Counted from the stretch's first letter, positions 30,118-44,752 are shown. The stretch: 64,000 bases of DNA from Leptidea sinapis (GCF_905404315.1 NC_066265.1:30218501-30282500), one strand, 5' to 3'. Made by a program: numbers and translations. Notes: generated by a model not told the origin, from the letters alone.

Positions 30118-33100
30118 ATGGATAGAAATATTTTAATAAGAAATTGTTCAAAATTTTTTACGTGTATGGTATTAGCGATTGGAATAGCCACTGTAAGTAA
30201 AACTAATACTTTTTCAGCTAATAAGGGCTTTCGATTAAAAGGATCGATTTCGTTAATATGTTGGACTAGGTCTTACAGCGAGCGGCTGCACTAGCATTGA
30301 TGTCATAAAATAAGAGTCAAATAGCAATGGAATGAAATAAAGGCTATTTTTGACCGGGATGTCACAAGCATTTTAGAATTCTAAAATTCTATTTACGGCA
30401 AAAAACTAAAGAAACTGTTTAAAAATGCTCGTGTCCTTAGTAAATTTTTAGGTAAATTGGTTTTACTTTTGTGAGGCATTTCGAATAAGAAAAAAAATAT
30501 TTAAGTAATAATAACCGAATAAGCAGAATTAGTTAATCTTAAATATATAACAATATTTATTCAGTATTGCGATTATATATTTTTTTATATAAGAGGGGGC
30601 AAACGGGCAACAGGCTTACGGGATGGGGAGTGGTGAGGCAGCCGCCATGGAGAACAAACTCATATGTAACGTTTTTATTATTGAAACAAAACAAATCTTT
30701 AAACTATATTTACAATACAATGACTACATAAAATTAAAACTATCATTACGTGGAAGCGCACCAAGAATACTGGTAGCATTACCACCTTGGATAGCAAGGC
30801 TGGTCCGTTGACCGAAATAGCTGCCAGAGCTGGGGTTTCCAGTAGCCTTATTGAGGCGCGAAGATAGTATTTTGAACATTCTCCGCATCTCAACATATTT
30901 GCGACGCTTGCTGTCTTCGGCAGTCAAAGCAGCAGCCGCAACATCAACAGACGTAACTTGGACATGAGAAGGAGCCAGCGTGTCGACGCAAGTCGCGTCC
31001 CACACTAGCACCCTTCCCCAAGCCCAAGCCACCAGCGTCATTCCATCAGGACGCTTGCCATCGCGTAAACAGCTGGTATATTAAGAGCGGCAAATGCCCT
31101 GCGAATGACTTCATTAATGCTGGCGTGACGACTGATAAGGCCTGCCGATCTTAGGCAGGACGCCCAAGAGCATCTACCTGAACGCCACATCTACATTGAT
31201 GTGGTTCATTCAGTTTTATAACTAGCCGGAGTGATACGTATATTTACAATGTCATGCTGTCAAGTAGCGTTCCAATCGGCGCAGAAGGCAAGGCGTAGCC
31301 AAAAGCCCGACTCATTTTGTGTCACGGCCAAAATACGAGCACGCTCTGTTCTGTCAGTAGATGAGATCAAAAGATCATCAAAGGCTGACTTACAAAGAAG
31401 TGCGTCCCATGCTTTTTGACACTTTAAATCGTCTGGAAAATTTTGAATATTTGCAGTATTTAGCCAAGCATTGTTAGCTTCCTTCAAATACGCAATCTCT
31501 GAGTTACCTGGTACATGATTTACAATTCTAAATCATGTACTAGAAACCAAAGGCTGCGCACTATGAACTAAATATAGAAATGCTGGTAAGGCAACGCCCG
31601 CAACTTTGCGAGTACCCAAACCACCAAACCGTATCGGTAAAGAGGCTTGAAACTATTCTCGATCTGTAAAAGCGCAATTCAAAACGGCTTCTAGAATATT
31701 TTTAAGCGAAAAATCAATCACATCAAGTAAATTTTGAAATTTCCATATCGAGCTAGACCTTAAGAGGTACGTACATAAATTTTGGAAAAAATAAACAAGT
31801 CCGAAGAATAGTTAAGGCCATAATCTGTCTGAAACGTTATTAATTTTTTTAATGTGATCGCTGGAATTGAAACAGGAAATGATGGGGCTCCAAGAAAGTG
31901 AAGTGAATTCTTATCCAAAATTAATATTGGGGGCCAGAACATTAAATTTATTGGTAATATCAACCCGTATTAATTTAGATCATTATTTATTTATTAATTA
32001 CAGGCACTTGAAGTAGTCTTTGAACGCTGTGAAATGGTATATGTGAATCCGAAATATTTTAGTAATGTGACACTAAATGTGAGACGATATTCCCGAAACG
32101 GTTCATATAATTTAAATTTAGGTGGAAAAGTACTACGCGCATTAGACAAGAATGTTTCGGTAAGTAACGAATCGAGAATAGTATTACAGGGTATATATAC
32201 TTAGTAGTTACAGTTATGGTTTGCACCTTTATTTACTACACATTTCTTCGTCTCCACTGTCTGTCAGCGCAATAAAGATCTAAATAAGAAGGTACTTTTG
32301 CCATTGAATAGTGTAGAGTTATAATTATAGTAGTTTAATAATATTTTTTTAATGTTGATAATTGTAATAAACTTTCGAAGTTCGTTTGTACAATTCACAA
32401 TTATATTTATAAATCTCCAGGCAAACTTGAACTCGCGCCCCTGCCATGATTCCTACATTGATACGTTATTAAACTCGATGTCGACGGCGATATCTCTATC
32501 CGTAGTGGTACTCTTCCGAGTAACAGCAGTACATGCAGGACACACCCAATACGGGCTACATGTATTGAATTTGAGGATATGCATTCAGTGTGGTATAAAC
32601 CATTACATTTAGTGCATCTAATTCTTTTTTGTGTCACCACAATTCCAATATTACATGCCAAACACTCTCCAACCATGATTATTTAGCAATAGTATGGATA
32701 CAGCATTGACGACGAAATAATACAAAATGACTAGAGGCTAATGAGAAGAAGTAGCAAAAAACTCATTGCCACTTTTTGATGTGAAACATCTATAGCCGCA
32801 CGTAAAACCGATTTCTGGCGTGGCGACGCATGCCGTGGCGACGCGTCGCCTTGTCACAGTAATACCGTCCTCAGAGGCAATATCGAATATAACTATTACC
32901 GAAGTCACTGATTAAACGAATTAAGTAGTCACGATTTGAAATAAATTCGTAAATTTTTGTATTTAATGAAAATAAATGTTTATTCAATAAGTAGTCATCG
33001 TTATCTGGAAAAAAAACGTAATATTTTATTTTATCATTATGACATATTTAGTTCCTATCACAATATATTCTTTTCTGCATATTACTTTTACAAAATAATG

Positions 33101-35435
33101 TCGATGTTTCACATCTGCCAGGCGTCCCGTGACGGCTCACATTTTTTTAAATTAATTTACAGATTTACATAATATGTAATAATATTATAATTACCAACAA
33201 TATTGGTTTGTTTAGAAGTTTGTTACTCTTTCAGCATATCTTTTTTTTATATATCAAAGGGGGAGAACGGGGAAGAGGCTCACGGGATGGGGAGAGGTGA
33301 GGCAACCGCCCATGGACATCCGCAAGAACAGGTGTGTCAAGAAATGCGTTGCCGGGCGGAAAGGTGGGAGTATGCTTTTTTCTTAAAGGTCCCTAAGTCG
33401 TATCTGTTCGGGAATACCGCAGCCGGTAATTGATTCCACAAAGTAGCTGTGCGAGGCAAAAAATTTTTAGCAAAACGCGTGGTTGTGGAATACTCTGGCA
33501 TTCTACGTCAACGTGATGCGGGTGATAATGTCCGGTGGTGGAATTCGGCTACTGGAATCAACCCGAACAGCTCCTCTGAGCACTCTCCGTGATAAATGCG
33601 GAAGATGCAGAGAGAACCCACATCTCTACGAAATGCCAAAGAATCAAGCCGATCGGAGATGACTTGATGGTCGATGATTCGAGCCGCTCTTCGTTGTATG
33701 CGGTCAAATGGATGAAGCTAGTACTGGGGAGCACCCGCCCAGAGGTGAGAACAGTACTCCATGGGCGGCTGAATTTGCGCCTTATAAAGTTGCAGGCGGT
33801 TGTTTTTAGTGAAGCACTCTCTCGCCTTACTGATTACACCAAGGTTTTTAGAGGCCAGTTTGGCCTTCTCTTCCAAGAGACCACTGAACTGACATCGCTC
33901 GATATATAGACGCCAAATATGCCAATACAGGCTGTGGCAGTTAGAGGAGTGTTCTCGAATCGAGGAGATACGTCAAAGGGAGACTTTTTATTGGTGAACG
34001 CACAACCATCTTCTAAACGAATTTTAATGAAATGTTGAATGCACATATTTTATGACCAAATAGGATATAGGCTACTGTTTGTTTTTTTTCTTTTTGCTGT
34101 TGTTTTTCGTTGAAATTGCCAAATATGCTATATTAATAATATTTTTTTCATATTCCAGATCGCTTTAATTCTTGAGGAATATCTTCATAACGAGTATCAG
34201 CCGTCGTTCGTGCAATTCAAGTTTGCGACCTGCGACATGTTGAAGTTTCCATATATTGACCTTGGAAAACGATATAATTTAAAATGTCCTATTAAACCGG
34301 TAAAATACTTTTTTATATTACATAATTGATACCTTTCTACACCCACGTACATTTTATTTAATTATCCAATAATTTACAAAATATGAACAAATAAAATACA
34401 TTGTAAAAACCACGGAGGTTTGACCCTAATGCATTATCTTCACGAATCGCACGACGAGAACTGATAGTGTCATCGTACGATCGTGTTCAATTAGGACGAC
34501 ATCTAAGGGGAGTTCCAGTGTTAGTTTAGAGTACAAGATAAGTTTTATTATTTAAATATCTTATAACTAAATATTTTTCAATATCTTATAACTAAATTTA
34601 CAATACTATGACTACATAAGATTAAATCTATCATTACGTGGAAGCGTACCAAGAATACTGGCAGCATTTCCGCGTTGCATCCGTTAACCGAGAATTGAGG
34701 CGTGAAGATTGTATTTTCAACATTCTCCGCGCCTCTGGGCCCCACGGGAAAATAAATAATAAAATAAAACTTAAGATAAGTTTTACATTGCGATATTGAA
34801 GTACCTATACAGAGAGACATGTAAAAGATTCAGTAGAAATAATAAATTTAAGAACGAACAACCTACTTTTTAGGTACATCATATATTTGTTGCCAATTTT
34901 TGTTCCACGCTAAAAAGTAAATCAATTAAATAACATGTACATGCATATTTAATATTCATTGATTATATTGATTGTTTTTATGCTATCCGTGCCTATTAAT
35001 GTGATGAAATGGGAGGGACATCGAATTCTGACAAGGTGCAAAAGTAATGTGACCGTGTTGCACCTAGTATGTATGGCCATTTATTGGTTACTCTTTGAGA
35101 GTTAACAGAGATAAATACTCTCAGAGATATTGAGATATTGGGATCGATATTAAATCAAAATTAAGCTAAGCTGTCTGTCTCCACAAGCAAAGAACATGTT
35201 AACAAGCAACGTTTAATTGTTATTGATATTCATATTTCTGTGAATTTGTTCCCAGGGTTATGTAATGCTTCGCAATTTGACAGTTCTTGCCGCAAACTTT
35301 CCCGCTGTGTTTCCATTTGAAAAAGGGCGAGTATATGTGAAGTTTTACATAACGGACACAGAAGAGACGATGGCCTTGGGATACGTTTACGCTTCATTTA
35401 AGGGATCGCGAAGATCGCGTCATTTTGCAACGTAG
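30118..35435 (+). CDS. Secreted DUF1091-type protein, copy 2
   Basis: Exons are 30118-30192, 32004-32159, 34159-34299 and 35256-35435, with the same splice sites and 183 residues as copy 1. Twelve residues differ from copy 1: S6L, V78I, I104M, F110I, I112L, S141A, A150V, L152V, V156I, A165L, I168V and L175S. I found only one silent change (GGT to GGA, codon 174). Exon 2 is identical. The cysteines and all four glycosylation sequons are kept. The changes are mostly swaps among hydrophobic residues, consistent with a kept fold and an altered interior or ligand surface. Confidence 0.75.
30699..31760 (-). mobile_element. Retroelement C-terminal fragment, antisense (copy 2)
   Basis: Homologous to 7440-8500, in intron 1 of the second DUF1091 gene, with the same frameshifts and deletion. 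Confidence 0.6.
32439..32676 (-). mobile_element. PHD-finger ORF1 fragment, antisense (copy 2)
   Basis: As at 9180, with ECLACN in place of ECWACN and the same frameshift. Confidence 0.55.
33244..34050 (-). mobile_element. Jockey-like LINE 3' part, antisense (copy 2)
   Basis: Same fragment in intron 2 of the second DUF1091 gene, with small private changes such as GATCGGAGATGACTTGA near 33652. Confidence 0.8.
34549..34748 (-). mobile_element. Second fragment of the intron-1 retroelement family (copy 2)
   Basis: As at 11290 but lacking the 29-base segment at GAGAATTGAGG near 34691. Confidence 0.6.
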
Positions 35436-35832
35436 TACCTATCTAGGTGCAAATATTTTTCTATAATAAATTAAAAAAATTACAAACGTTTATTTCGAGA
35501 TAACTACGATCCATTATTAGTAAACTTATAATCTGCGCGTGTTAGTAATTATATATATGAAGTAACATATTTATTTTTATTACATGGCCAACATACGGAC
35601 AGTCTGAAAACTGTTAACGCTGCCTCGTTTTCGGCGGAGTTGAGAAGCCGCTTTTTTGTGTATAACGGCGCTGAAGCTGTCGGCCTCTGCGTGTGCAAAC
35701 TACAACAGTGATCTGACGGCGTTATTATTCTGGACCCGCAGGGCGCTGTACGATTTATTAGTGTAGCACGCCCACAAACTACTGGAGTAGAGCGTGGATT
35801 TTTACTGCTGTCAAACAACGCGCGCATCTGCG

Positions 35833-35972
35833 TGCTATTACGAAAGTATATTGAAAGTACTGTAACCTACTCACTAAGAATTACATACACACACAAAGCC
35901 AGACACACATACACTCACATTTCATTTTTATTTCTTTAATTTTGTTTCGTTTGTTATTATCATTTGTCGAGG
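35833..35972. other. Recombination joint in copy 2
   Basis: The last copy-3-type base in copy 2 is the T at 35833 (CTGCGTGC; copy 1 has CTGCGCGC). The first copy-1-type base is the second G of GAGGAATC at 35972 (copy 3 has GAGAAATC). Within these 140 bases the three copies are alike, so the crossover, or an assembly switch, falls here. The sequence is AT-rich with a CACACA-rich stretch and encodes nothing evident. Confidence 0.85.
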
Positions 35973-37195
35973 AATCACTGACCCCGAAGATACAGTTTTA
36001 ACTAGTTTCGGGGTCAAAGGTCAACCTCTTTTAATATCACTGCAAAACCGTTTTTCAATGTTAGTATTATTACAATTAGCGATAAAAAGATGTAAAGTGT
36101 TATGTAATAAATATTAGTTGAACATTTAGTAATTTCAGTTTTTTTCAGTGAGTATAAAAGAAAATGAAATAAAGTATTATTATTATATTCGCTCGAAATA
36201 TATGAATGATTATATGTACTGTTATCCTGTGAGTGACGGTAACATGATCATCGAGGTTTTTTATTTTCTTGATTTCGTTTAATGCATTCAAAAACCGCAC
36301 ATTATGACCACCATAAAAATAGAGTGTTTTGACTTTTGTTAGAACAAATTTCTTATCTGCGACAATGTTAGTATTGCTAAATAGTAACATCGATTTGGAT
36401 AATATTATTTCATTAATATTATTTCATTTTGAACAAAAATAAAAACGATTAGCCTTTATTATAATATCAGTCGAGTTGACGTTTAGTTCGAATTGAAATG
36501 TCAAATTGCAAACAAGCTTGACAAATCTTGCACGTAAGTAAGGTAACGATATGTTAGTTGGGGCCATAAACTTAGTATACTACCTATGGAGGGTAGAGGT
36601 AAGGAGAATCATCTGTGTATCATGGACTAGTAAAAAAATAAGGACTCCGTGTCACCTTACATAACAGTGTAGCACCAAAACTAGCCGATTAACGTGTAAA
36701 TACATAGCCCCACGCACACACATTACTACAGGCCGATAGGCGGCCATTATGAGAATTGTCATCGTCTGTGACAGATCAGTTTGCTTCTGATAAAATATTT
36801 TAAAAATGCCCTCGTGCGTTGTGAAAAAGTGTAAAAACGATACTATAGAAGTATTTGTGGTCACATATGATTATTTAAGGGAGAAAAAATTGTGTAACTG
36901 GTATCCCCCGTAACCGCACACACACTAACGTAACGGTGCTTCACTTGATAATATCACGGCGCGGAGCTCTTCTTTCTTTACTCGTCCGTGCTGTGTATAT
37001 GTAAAAGTGTCCGTCAAAATGTATTTAATTAGGGTGGCCCCACAGTAGCATCAGGGTGAATTTTAAAATACGTGCCAAATATAAAATAATACTAATCACT
37101 CTAGGTGCACGTTTCCCTATAACTATTCTTTAAGGTTATATTACTTCATTATTTTGAACAACGTAAGTTGTTGAAATTTTAAATGATTAACTACT

Positions 37196-37364
37196 TTAGT
37201 CGACATTAATATTAAATTTTTTAACTCGGCATACTTCAATTCGATTACAATTGCTACATTCACCATACTGCATACCGTGCCCTGCGCCTACGCCAACGCC
37301 ATTGTGGAAGATTTTTGAACTGTTATTTACAGCATAAGCTGGACACTTGCAAATTTTCACCCAT
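37196..37364 (-). pseudogene. Small Cys-rich ORF with 2-base deletion (copy 2)
   Basis: Same ORF as at 13979, but ACACTTTTGCAAA has become ACACTTGCAAA (near 37345). The first residues are thrown out of frame, and the frame now joins an unrelated upstream open stretch to 37483. Tyr30 is His, as in copy 3. Confidence 0.3.
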
Positions 37365-38523
37365 ATGAGATGAATCTCCTTGCCTCTACCCTTCATAATA
37401 CAACCGTAATAGACGAATAGATAATAAAATATTGTATATACACGAATTAGAGCCCGAGCATCATAGGGATTGACCAAAAGCAAAATACTATTATAATATT
37501 ATAAATTCAGATTATATTTATATATATATATTTATATACAAGAATTGCTCGTATAAAGAAATATATAGATATACAAAAACCTTCTGCGAAACACGCTGCA
37601 TCTAATGGTACAAGTATTATTCCGACTGTTTCAGTAGTTTTGCAGTACATAGGGCACAGAAAAAGTGTGCACTTTTAGTTAATCGGAACTAATTGAATTT
37701 CGAATGTTATATTTTTTGAAACGTTGCAACCTTCTTAGTAATAAGAAAAAACAATTGGAAGGGAAATCATTTGACAATTGTTTTTTATCACACACAAAAG
37801 TTCTACGTACGCAATGAAAATGGAATTACGTCGAATAGATTTTCGAGCGATCAATTTTTATGATTTGAAATTTGAAAAGTTCTCTCTTGTATTTTGATTT
37901 TGGTCCCTGTTGCACTGACACTCGCGTTTATTTAATGTGTTATTTACAATTATTGAAATTTTTATATTATGCGCAACTCTTCTTTTATTTAAAAAATCTA
38001 TGTTCTTCATTGCTGCGCCATACCGGATGTACCCAACAACGTCTAACCCTTTGAATGTTAGCAAGTTGAAGGAAAGTCATAACAGCCTCGTCTTCTGAAG
38101 AAGTCATGTTGTTGTTCCTAAAAGTAGACACTTAAATGCAAAGTTACGCAGTCTAGATAGACGCGAATACAAGCCTACTATGCTTCGTGTTGTTAATTTT
38201 AAAATTAATACATTTATACTTTGTTTTATTAGTATATATAGGAATATCACATAATAATTAGAATCAAGTATTAAGGTTGTTTCTTTACTCGAACAAAATT
38301 TTAGTTGAATCATATTATGAACGTATGTTACAATAACATGCAATAAATAAAATGCCAAACATAAGTAACCACGTGGCCGCAGTGAATAAGGAGTTCCGGC
38401 AGCGCATGGAATTTTAGCGACATGAATGGCATAAAATGTTTTTCAATGTCTTCTATGGTAATGTATTATTAATAAAAATTACAGTTGTTTCTTCACTAGA
38501 GCTGAATTTATGAACTCGACTAA

Positions 38524-38826
38524 CGGTCGTTCCCAATATAATATCTACAGATAGAGTTAAATTACTACCTTCTACTGTAGCTGTCAATAATCTGAAGCTG
38601 TCCCAATATACCCGATAAGTCATTCTTATCGAATCTTATATTGGAACGCGTGACTTGCAATTTCAATACAAACTTCTATCGCTGGTAAGAAATACGTGGT
38701 CCCATTGACAGACAGCGTGTACAGATAAGGTGAGTTACCGTCGATAAGTTTATTGGGACAGAAAAGTCAACGATAGTTACGATTTTTATCTCAAAAAAGA
38801 GATAGACTGAATATTGGGAACGGCCG
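38524..38826. mobile_element. MITE with CGTTCCCAATAT ends (copy 2)
   Basis: Same element and length as at 15309; no difference seen. Confidence 0.65.
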
Positions 38827-39019
38827 CAAAGCAATAATAATATTACCTAACATAACATAATATGCCTTAGAATCCGTATATTAGTATTTCCGTCCTACCG
38901 AGTCGTTACCACGGAAATGTAAACTCAAGTTTGGTTGTGTACATACGTAGGAACTATGAAAATATATTCGTGTACATACAGTACGACTCCAGCTTAAAAG
39001 ACCACCCACTGCTTTTAAT

Positions 39020-39193
39020 GACATATTTTCAAAGATTGATAAAACGATCCCAGCCTTGTATGGCCGTATTTACACCTGTGTGTATGTCACCTCCACCTGT
39101 TTGCAGCTATATGGTGGGAATTTTTTTATTTTTCATAGTTTGGAACAAGATATGGAAAATTATATAAATTTAAGTTGGTTGGAGCAAAGCTAA
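39020..39193 (+). pseudogene. Odorant-receptor-like exon, deleted form (copy 2)
   Basis: Same two deletions and same filler as in copy 1, so the losses precede the recent duplication. Confidence 0.4.
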
Positions 39194-40346
39194 AAAGTGA
39201 TGAAAATTTAAAGATTCGCCTCATAAGTTCGAATTAAAAAACCACAAAAAAGAAAATTACCTCTTGGTTTTAAGAAAAGACAAGATATAGATTATTTGGA
39301 AAGAGAAATGACGTCACAGCCGCTGACATCAAAGTTTACTTAATAAAATCTTTAATATTATTTTATTTTTGTAACTTAATAATTTGAACAGTAGTCCAGA
39401 AAATCGTTTCTGTGGTAAGTATTTTCATTTAAGTTAAGTTAAATAACAAAGGACCCAAAATGGAAGACTGATACTACTTCTTGCTTTACGTTTACCACGT
39501 TTACTCGCGTACATGTCTTGCGTCCAATTAAATATGATATAAACTTATAAATCTAACCGTAATATATAGATATACTTTCCATTTTTCCAAATGAAATATC
39601 GTAGTTAATTGTTTATTGATTCTTAAAATAGTTTATTAAACTTTAAATTCCTTTTCATTATATTGTACTGTACATGATGTGCAAAAAATATTTAAAGCCT
39701 TAAAATTAGAGTTACCTAATTTCTGTTAATATGTATTCTGTTATAACTTCAGATTCAGGATCCACGCCAACGACTTCAAAAACATTTATTACAACATCTG
39801 AAAACCGAATGCCAAAGACTGTCTAACGAAACTACTACACAACGCAAAACAGCACTATTAAAAAATATTAATTATGTAAATTGTTTTTTCTTTGAGATAA
39901 CTAAAACGTATCCCTAGTTTAAACTAGTTAAACTTGGCTTAGGTCCATCTTAAAATAAACAAATGGAACCTTAATATTAGATCACATTAATATTAATGTA
40001 ACTGACGATATAATAATATACATATTTGTATAGTATAGTTAATTATCGATAAAAATATGGATTGATTCCAACCCTATATATTTATTATATTGGCAGCTCT
40101 GATATTAGTTGATTATGTTGGTACGAAGATTTAGTACAATACAATACAAGCGACATTTCTCATTATTTTCTATGGCACCCCCGTCTCTTGTTTGAACCTA
40201 GTATTTAAGTTCTCTTTGGGCGCTGGCGGCAATGGGCAAATTAAGGTATTAACTACCTACCTAAATATTATGCTTTACATTTCGCCTTTCTTAATTCTAT
40301 TTTTATTATGTTTGTAAATTGAAGCAAAATATATAACCAAATTAAA

Positions 40347-40751
40347 ATGAATACGAAACAGCTTAAAACAACCGTGTGCAAAGACAATCCTGTCGGATGT
40401 TCCATTAGTGGAACCTGCAGTGAGATGTGCCCTCAAACAGAAAAGGATTTGTAAGTTTTTTATTTATAGGTCGACACTATATATTGAACAAATTTATTCG
40501 CTAGTCTTAGTGGTTTGGCCTATTTTGCTGTACATTATCAATATTACTTATTTTATGTTTTCAGACGGATTAGAGAAAGAATGATCAACATCTTAGAAAC
40601 ATTTCAGGGCGAGTATAAATTAGTGAAGTGTTTCTCTCGTTCAGCAGCAGATTCTAAAATGGCAGTTCCAGAAATCCTAAGACCATATCCTATATTAAAA
40701 AAAACTATGCATTACTTATTATTATCCACTTATTATCCATTGCCCCTTTAA
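40347..40751 (+). pseudogene. SAC3/GANP-domain gene, 5' fragment (copy 2)
   Basis: Exons 40347-40450 and 40565-40751; encodes the same 96 residues as copy 1. Absent from copy 3 within this window, because the unit is interrupted at 63687 before it. Confidence 0.65.
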
Positions 40752-41464
40752 TTTAATTATAAATCTGCGTATGACTCGTATTCAAAAGCTGTTGACTTAG
40801 TTTGGGGTCCATTGCAAATCTTGTTGTACATAAAGCTATTTGTATTTTTTGTATATTGAAAGAAATTGTATCATTGCTGTAGTAAGTAGCCAATAACGGT
40901 GCAGTTCTTATGTACGCCAGTTACATATCCGAACTGTGCTGAATATTTCGCTTTTAGTTCACCGTGACGTGAGGTAATAATGTTGCTATAGACAGAAGGT
41001 TTTATAAATATTGTCACCTGAGTACCCCGGAAGTAAGCTGTTTCTACACTTTAGTTGTTCTTGTGACTACTACTACTTCCAGCCAAAATATTAGTGATGA
41101 TAATTGCAAATGAACTATTTATATCAGTTATTTTCTTACTTGCACAACAATCGATCAATAGATAGATATTACTTCTTACTTTGGTTTATCCGTGGAAATT
41201 ACTGAAATCCACATAAAAGAAATAGATACTTTTATGCGGATTGCTTTCAATTTCTCTATTATCCTAATTACAAACTAAAAAAATTTTTCTTTGCATATTC
41301 CACTTGCACCAAAATCTACAATGAATGATGACGTGTTTAGACTCGATGTTGTATGGATCACTGTTAACTGTGGTACAGACGCCATTAAGTGTAAGTTATT
41401 GGATTTGGAAAGGGAACTGGCTGGAGTTGACAACGCAGCCTTTTGCCCTGTACTTTCCCCGGGG

Positions 41465-43281
41465 CGTAAAAAGAATAGGGGAGTCCATGGGTGTCGTTAG
41501 AGGTGACTAAGGGCTTTTTAGAAGTGGGAGAGTCACGCTGCCGTCTTTTGACGTCAGCACAAAAGGGCCAGACTCGTCCGGGTTAATTACCACACTCGCA
41601 CAGAATACTGGCGTGAAGAAGCGGCCTAGTGCCGCTATGTTTCGCATAGGTTAGTGTCGAGGACCGGTACTCTGTTTTCTTTGGACGTCAGAAAGTTGAG
41701 CGGGCCGGATGGTATTTCTCCAATCGTGCTTAGAACGTGTGCCGCTGAGTTGCGGTTGACGCGTTTATTCCGGCACTCTTATTCCAAAGGCGTAGCACCC
41801 GACTCATGGAAGTCAGCCCTTGTCCATCCGATCCAAAAAAAAAGTAGACAGTTCGGATCCGGCAAACTACAGGCCTATTGCTATTACCTTCTTGCTCTCC
41901 AAAATCATGGAGAGCATAATTAGCCGCCAGCTCTTGGTATACCTAGAGGGTCACCAGTTGATCAACGACCGACAATACGGCTTTCGCCATGGTCAGTCGG
42001 TAGGTGATCTTCTGGTATACCTAACACATAGATGGGCGGCGGCTATGGAAAGCAAGGGGGAAGGCCTGGCGGTTAGCCTGGATATAGCGAAGGCCTTTGA
42101 TCGTGTATGGCAGAAGGCGCTCCTCTCAAAACTTCATTTCACTTCCCGAGAGCTTGTGCATGTGGACCTCCAGCTTCCTCACTGGGCACAGCATACAGGT
42201 CGTTGTCGACGGATATTACTCGAACCCGAAGCCCGTGAATGCTGGAGTGCCCCAAGGCAGTATTCTATCTCCCACGCTGTTTCTTCTGCATATCAATGAT
42301 ATGTTGGACACCACTAACATACATTACTATGCAGACGACAGCACTGGTGACGCCGTATACACGGGCCATGCAGGTCTCTCCCGGGAAATCGTCGACCAGT
42401 GCCTGGAGAAACTTATGTCTTCCATCGAGTCTTCTCTTGAGAGGGTCGCGGAATGGGGTAAATTGAACCTTGTCCCATTTATCCCCAGAAGACTCAAGTA
42501 TACGCGTTTACCACTAAAAAAAACCCATTTGTCGAATCACCGCTCTTCGACAACACTTCCCTTAAAGCCTCGCCTAGTATCGGAATACTGGGTCTCGAAA
42601 TCTCGAGCGATTCCCAATTTCGTGGCCATCTCCAGATGGCATGGAGGGCAAAGCCAAATTGGCTTCGAAGAAACTGTGCGTCATTAATAGAGCACGGCAA
42701 TACTTCAAGCCGGCCCACATTCTAGCGCTCTACAAAGCGCAGGTCCGGCCACACATGGAGTGTTGCTGTCATCTCTGGTCTGGCGCACCCACCCCAGTAT
42801 AAGCTCGATCCATTTGACCGCGTGCAACGTAGAGCAGCTCGAATTGTCGGGGACCCAGTGCTCTGTGAACGGCTGGATCACTTGGCATTGCGTAGAGATG
42901 TCGCTTCATTGTGTGTCTTCTACCGCATTTATTACGGTGAGTGTTCCGTAGAGCTGTTTAACCTGATTCCTGCCGCCGAATTCCACCTTCGCACGACACG
43001 CCACAAGTTAGGATATCATTCCCACCATCTGGATGTGTGGCGGTCCTCCACAGTGCGGTTTTCAAGGAGCTTTCTTCCACGTACTACAAAGCTGTGGAAT
43101 GAACGTCCTTGTGCGGTGTTTCCGGTACGATACGACATGGGTACCTTCAAAAATAGCGCGTACACCTTCCTTAAAGGCTGGCAACGCTCCTGTGATTCCT
43201 CTGGTGTTGCAAGAGATTGTGGGCGGCGGTGATCACTTAACAACAAGTACGCTCGTTTGTCCTCCTATTCCATAAAAAAGG
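41465..43281 (+). mobile_element. Jockey-like LINE, 5'-truncated, with RT (copy 2)
   Basis: As copy 1, but the CTTCGTTTGGGCTTCCC segment near 42133 reads CTTCATTTCACTTCCC (one base shorter). The frame from there to motif C is therefore continuous at a different join. AAGGAGAC is AAGTAGAC near 41840. Confidence 0.9.
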
Positions 43282-44223
43282 GAAGCTTGTTGAGTGCGCT
43301 CTCGCCCTAATTGCAGTGCCTACTGTTTAGCGTTTATACGCTTGTTGTTATTTTCATCAAAATCAAAACGCCGCCAGAATCTTTCACAATTAAAATGGTT
43401 AAAATATAAGCGGTCAAGTATGATTCCAGGAAAGAAATCATTCCACAATTACAGCCTACATTTGGAAATGGACACATATATTATACAATGATATTTTTTT
43501 TATGTTGATTCATAGCGCAAGTCTTGCAGCTTGGCCAGAAATGCAACTATGAACTAAGCAGTAGCTGCCGTCGTAGCGTTCAGTTGTAATGTCGCCTATT
43601 AAATATTATAATATACAATCGTCCGGTTATCAAAACGTGCCGTGGTCAAAGGCTGACCATTGAAGCTGTATGATGACTGATGTATTATGCACACATTCAA
43701 TATTATGCAACGTAGGTATACCACTTGAGATATAATTCAAATATATACCTAAGTAAGTGTTGGCAATCTCCTCCTCATTTGCTTCTACGCCCCTATTCGC
43801 AGTAAAGTTTGTAAAATTCGAAGCTAATTTTCGTGGAGACAACGCCATGTTTATATAATGAGATTAAATATTTTGGAAGGACATTGTCTTAACTTGAAAA
43901 ATTATGTCAAGACTTTTCTGATAACCATAGAGAAAGTAACAACTAAGTTTGTATTTCTAAACACACGTCAACGAGAAACGCAACAATATGTAAAAGACGT
44001 TATCGTAGTCTCTATTTACTTAGTTATTGTTGTTTATTAGGGTAAACATTAAGGAAAATTAAACCAAAGCTGGAAAACATTTTGTTTCAACGGATATTGT
44101 TCACAAATTCACGCATTTCGATTGTGTAAAAGTGCCTACTGCCAGTAAAAGCCACGCCAAAGTTGGTTGAGCTTTTTTGGAAACTAGTGAGCACAAACAA
44201 GCAAAAAAAAGAAGAGAAACTTG

Positions 44224-44752
44224 TCGCTTGGTCACGAATGAACGAACGAAGGTCACGGAATGGGATAAATTGAACCTTGTCCAATTTAACCCCAAGAAGA
44301 CTCAAGTTTGTGCGTTTACCACAAAAACCCTATTTGTCGTATCATCGCTCTTCGACAATAACTGTCTTAAAGCCTCGCCTAGTATCTGGATACTGGGTCT
44401 CGAAATCTCCTGCGAATGCTGATTCCGCGGTTATCTGGATGGCAAAGCCAAGTTGGTCTGGTCAAATCTGGGCCTCATAAATACGGCAATACTTTAAGCC
44501 GGCTCACATTCTAGCGCTCTACAAAGCGCAGGTCGCGTTGCTGTTTTATTGTTATCTCTGGTCTGGCACACTCCAGTATCAGCTCGATCTATTTAACCGC
44601 GTGCCACGCAGAACATCTCGAATTGTCGGGCATCCAGTGCTCTGTGATGCCTGGATTACTTGGCGTTGCATAGACACGTCGCTTCATTGTAAGTCTTCTA
44701 CCGCACTAGGCGATCCGTTCGCTCGTGTGTCCTCCTTTTACATAAAAAAAAG
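44224..44752 (+). mobile_element. Jockey-like LINE, 3' fragment (copy 2)
   Basis: Same fragment; one substitution seen (CCTAGTATCTGG in place of CCTAGAATCTGG). Confidence 0.8.
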
